Assembly (NCBI GenBank): GCA_002779045.1
Contig: PEXO01000405.1
Span: 1 to 5,463 of the forward strand
Direction: 5' to 3'
Source of the DNA: Elusimicrobia bacterium CG08_land_8_20_14_0_20_59_10
GTDB taxonomy: Bacteria; Elusimicrobiota; Elusimicrobia; Elusimicrobiales; UBA9959
DNA: 5,463 bases
Every line of letters begins with the position of its first letter. Positions within the stretch are counted from its first letter, which is position 1. Below are positions 4,311 to 5,463 of the stretch, piece after piece. The position numbers were made by a program, and so were the translations under genes. The notes beneath the pieces are model-generated. The model was not told the origin of the DNA. It searched no databases and was given only the letters and a program-made list of their open reading frames with translations.

Positions 4311-5463
4311 CTACTTCAGTTCTTCAAGCATTGCGCCCAGGGCGGCCAGCTCCCGCTGCACGCCGGCGGTCTTCCAGTGAGTTCCGCCTTTCAGCGCTTT
4401 GACCACAGCTTCCCGGCCGTTCAGGCCCGCGGGGGACATGCCGCGCAGACAGGCCCAGGCTTTGCGCAGGGAAGCCTCGGCGTCCGCGCCAAGGGCTGAC
4501 CTCGCCTTGGCCAGGGCCAGCAGCGCCAGTGCCTGGTCCGCGGCGGAAGCCTTTTTGCCGTCGGGCCCGGTAAAAGCGCCGCCGGCGTCCTGGCGGGAGA
4601 CCAGCTGCCGCAGGAGCCGGGGCGTGGGGAGCTCCAGAAGCTTAAGCGCAAGCCCGGGAACAAGGTCTTCCGTTGAGAACAGCCGCTCAGCCAGTTCCCT
4701 GGCCTTAACGGCCAGGCCCTTGGACTTAACTTTTCCGCCCGAAGCGCTTTCGCCCCGGCTTTGCGCGGAGTGACCGTTCCGCGACGGCGCGGCTAATGCC
4801 GAGCCGGCGAATTTCGCCTGGCCGAAAGCGCCGCTCCGGGAGAACGACCCTGCCGCGGCAGACATGCCCCGCGAAGCACCCCCGGCAAACGCCCCGTCCG
4901 CGCCGCCAAAAAAGCCTTCGTACTGCGTGCCTTCCGGCAGCTCCGACTCCACCGGCACCAGCAGCGGCGTTTTTCCGGCCGAAGCGGTATTTGTGTCCAC
5001 GGCCACGAACGAAGTGTAACGCGTTACCAGTTTATGTTCAAGAGCCAGCATGATAATGCGCTCCCTGGTGTCCTCGTCCTCCTTTTTCAGGTTAAGGCGC
5101 TCCAGGTCCGTTATCCGCGACCTGGCCCACAGCGGACCCATGGCGCCATTGGCGGGCTCCTTTTTCGGCAGGTTCACGTTCACCGTCATCTTCAAGGGCT
5201 TGCCCCTCAGCTTGCCTTTTATAACCACAGGCGCGCTGCCGCTCTTTATGTACCTGGCGTGCAGCAGCAGCGGCTGTCCCGCGAACAGGTCCGGGATAAA
5301 TTCCGGCGACAGGTCTTTGACGTCCAGGCCGTTCCAGTCCAGCGACAGGTCCGTAAGCACGGGCCGGGAGATCCTGTCATAGAACCGCTCTATTATCTTC
5401 TCCAGTTTGTCCGCTTTCTCGTTCTGCCGGACATACTGCACGGATCCTTTGCCCAGCACGGCC
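4311..5463 (-). CDS. C-terminal part of a VIT/von Willebrand A domain protein (incomplete at the right edge)
   Basis: The frame is open from the right edge to a TAG at 4311-4313, giving 383 visible residues; the start lies beyond the window, and the GTG at 5459 is an internal Val codon. The visible part resembles the region after the vWA domain of bacterial inter-alpha-trypsin-inhibitor heavy-chain-like proteins. KIIERFYDRISRPVLTDL (21-38, counted from 5459) is the typical vWA end, followed by a beta domain (PDLFAGQPLLLHARY, 56-70). LALEHKLVTRYTSFVAVD (138-155) matches a motif well conserved in that family. A Gly/Ala/Ser-rich low-complexity linker spans about 183-245. A helical C-terminal domain of about 135 residues follows, including an AADQALALLALAKA helix. 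Such proteins are usually exported or surface-exposed, but the signal peptide and the metal-binding MIDAS motif would lie outside this window. Function is unknown. Confidence 0.8.
   Translation of the reverse strand, partial: AVLGKGSVQYVRQNEKADKLEKIIERFYDRISRPVLTDLSLDWNGLDVKDLSPEFIPDLFAGQPLLLHARYIKSGSAPVVIKGKLRGKPLKMTVNVNLPKKEPANGAMGPLWARSRITDLERLNLKKEDEDTRERIIMLALEHKLVTRYTSFVAVDTNTASAGKTPLLVPVESELPEGTQYEGFFGGADGAFAGGASRGMSAAAGSFSRSGAFGQAKFAGSALAAPSRNGHSAQSRGESASGGKVKSKGLAVKARELAERLFSTEDLVPGLALKLLELPTPRLLRQLVSRQDAGGAFTGPDGKKASAADQALALLALAKARSALGADAEASLRKAWACLRGMSPAGLNGREAVVKALKGGTHWKTAGVQRELAALGAMLEELK

Noticed and set aside
1..5463. CRISPR arrays, tRNA or rRNA genes, riboswitches, and insertion-sequence genes
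   Set aside because: No regularly spaced repeats, cloverleaf or rRNA-like segments, and no transposase or integrase coding sequence were seen on either strand by eye. Weakly conserved RNAs could be missed without a covariance search.

Overview
This window is ordinary-looking bacterial chromosomal DNA with moderate to high GC: about 60% or more in most genes and about half in one acetyltransferase gene. Shine-Dalgarno-like sites, intrinsic-terminator hairpins, a cleavable signal peptide, a receiver domain and a VIT/von Willebrand A type protein all indicate a bacterium. No rRNA, tRNA or other lineage marker is present. The mix of genes would suit an environmental Gram-negative-type lineage such as Elusimicrobiota or another little-cultivated phylum, but that is a weak inference.

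Layout. Bases 1-105 are open on both strands: a minus-strand gene start running off the left edge, or the last codons of a plus-strand gene ending at base 99. A perfect 14-bp terminator-type hairpin follows (136-170). A promoter-like 16-mer at 200-215 precedes a two-gene plus-strand unit: a class I SAM-dependent methyltransferase (279-1028) and a GNAT acetyltransferase (1055-1513). Bases 1514-1699 hold a degenerate repeat also found at 91-119 and the terminator of the next, convergent gene. That gene (1702 down to about 2464, minus) encodes a Fic-family protein with an intact catalytic motif. It lacks roughly the first 150 residues usual for the family, including the inhibitory helix, and is probably a relic. 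Upstream of it lies a minus-strand gene for a small secreted protein of unknown function (2599-3162).

From a divergent intergenic region (3163-3395), containing the second copy of the 16-mer, a plus-strand pair is read: a stand-alone receiver-domain response regulator (3396-3764) whose switch Thr/Ser position appears to be Ala, and a small four-helix membrane protein (3842-4249). A strong hairpin at 4258-4292 separates this pair from the convergent, incomplete gene of a VIT/vWA-type protein (4311 to the right edge, minus).

No single pathway links these genes, and I see no convincing new multi-gene system. The points most worth a second look are the Fic gene without its inhibitory segment, the shared 16-bp promoter-like element, the degenerate repeats flanking the methyltransferase-acetyltransferase unit, and the non-canonical receiver domain.
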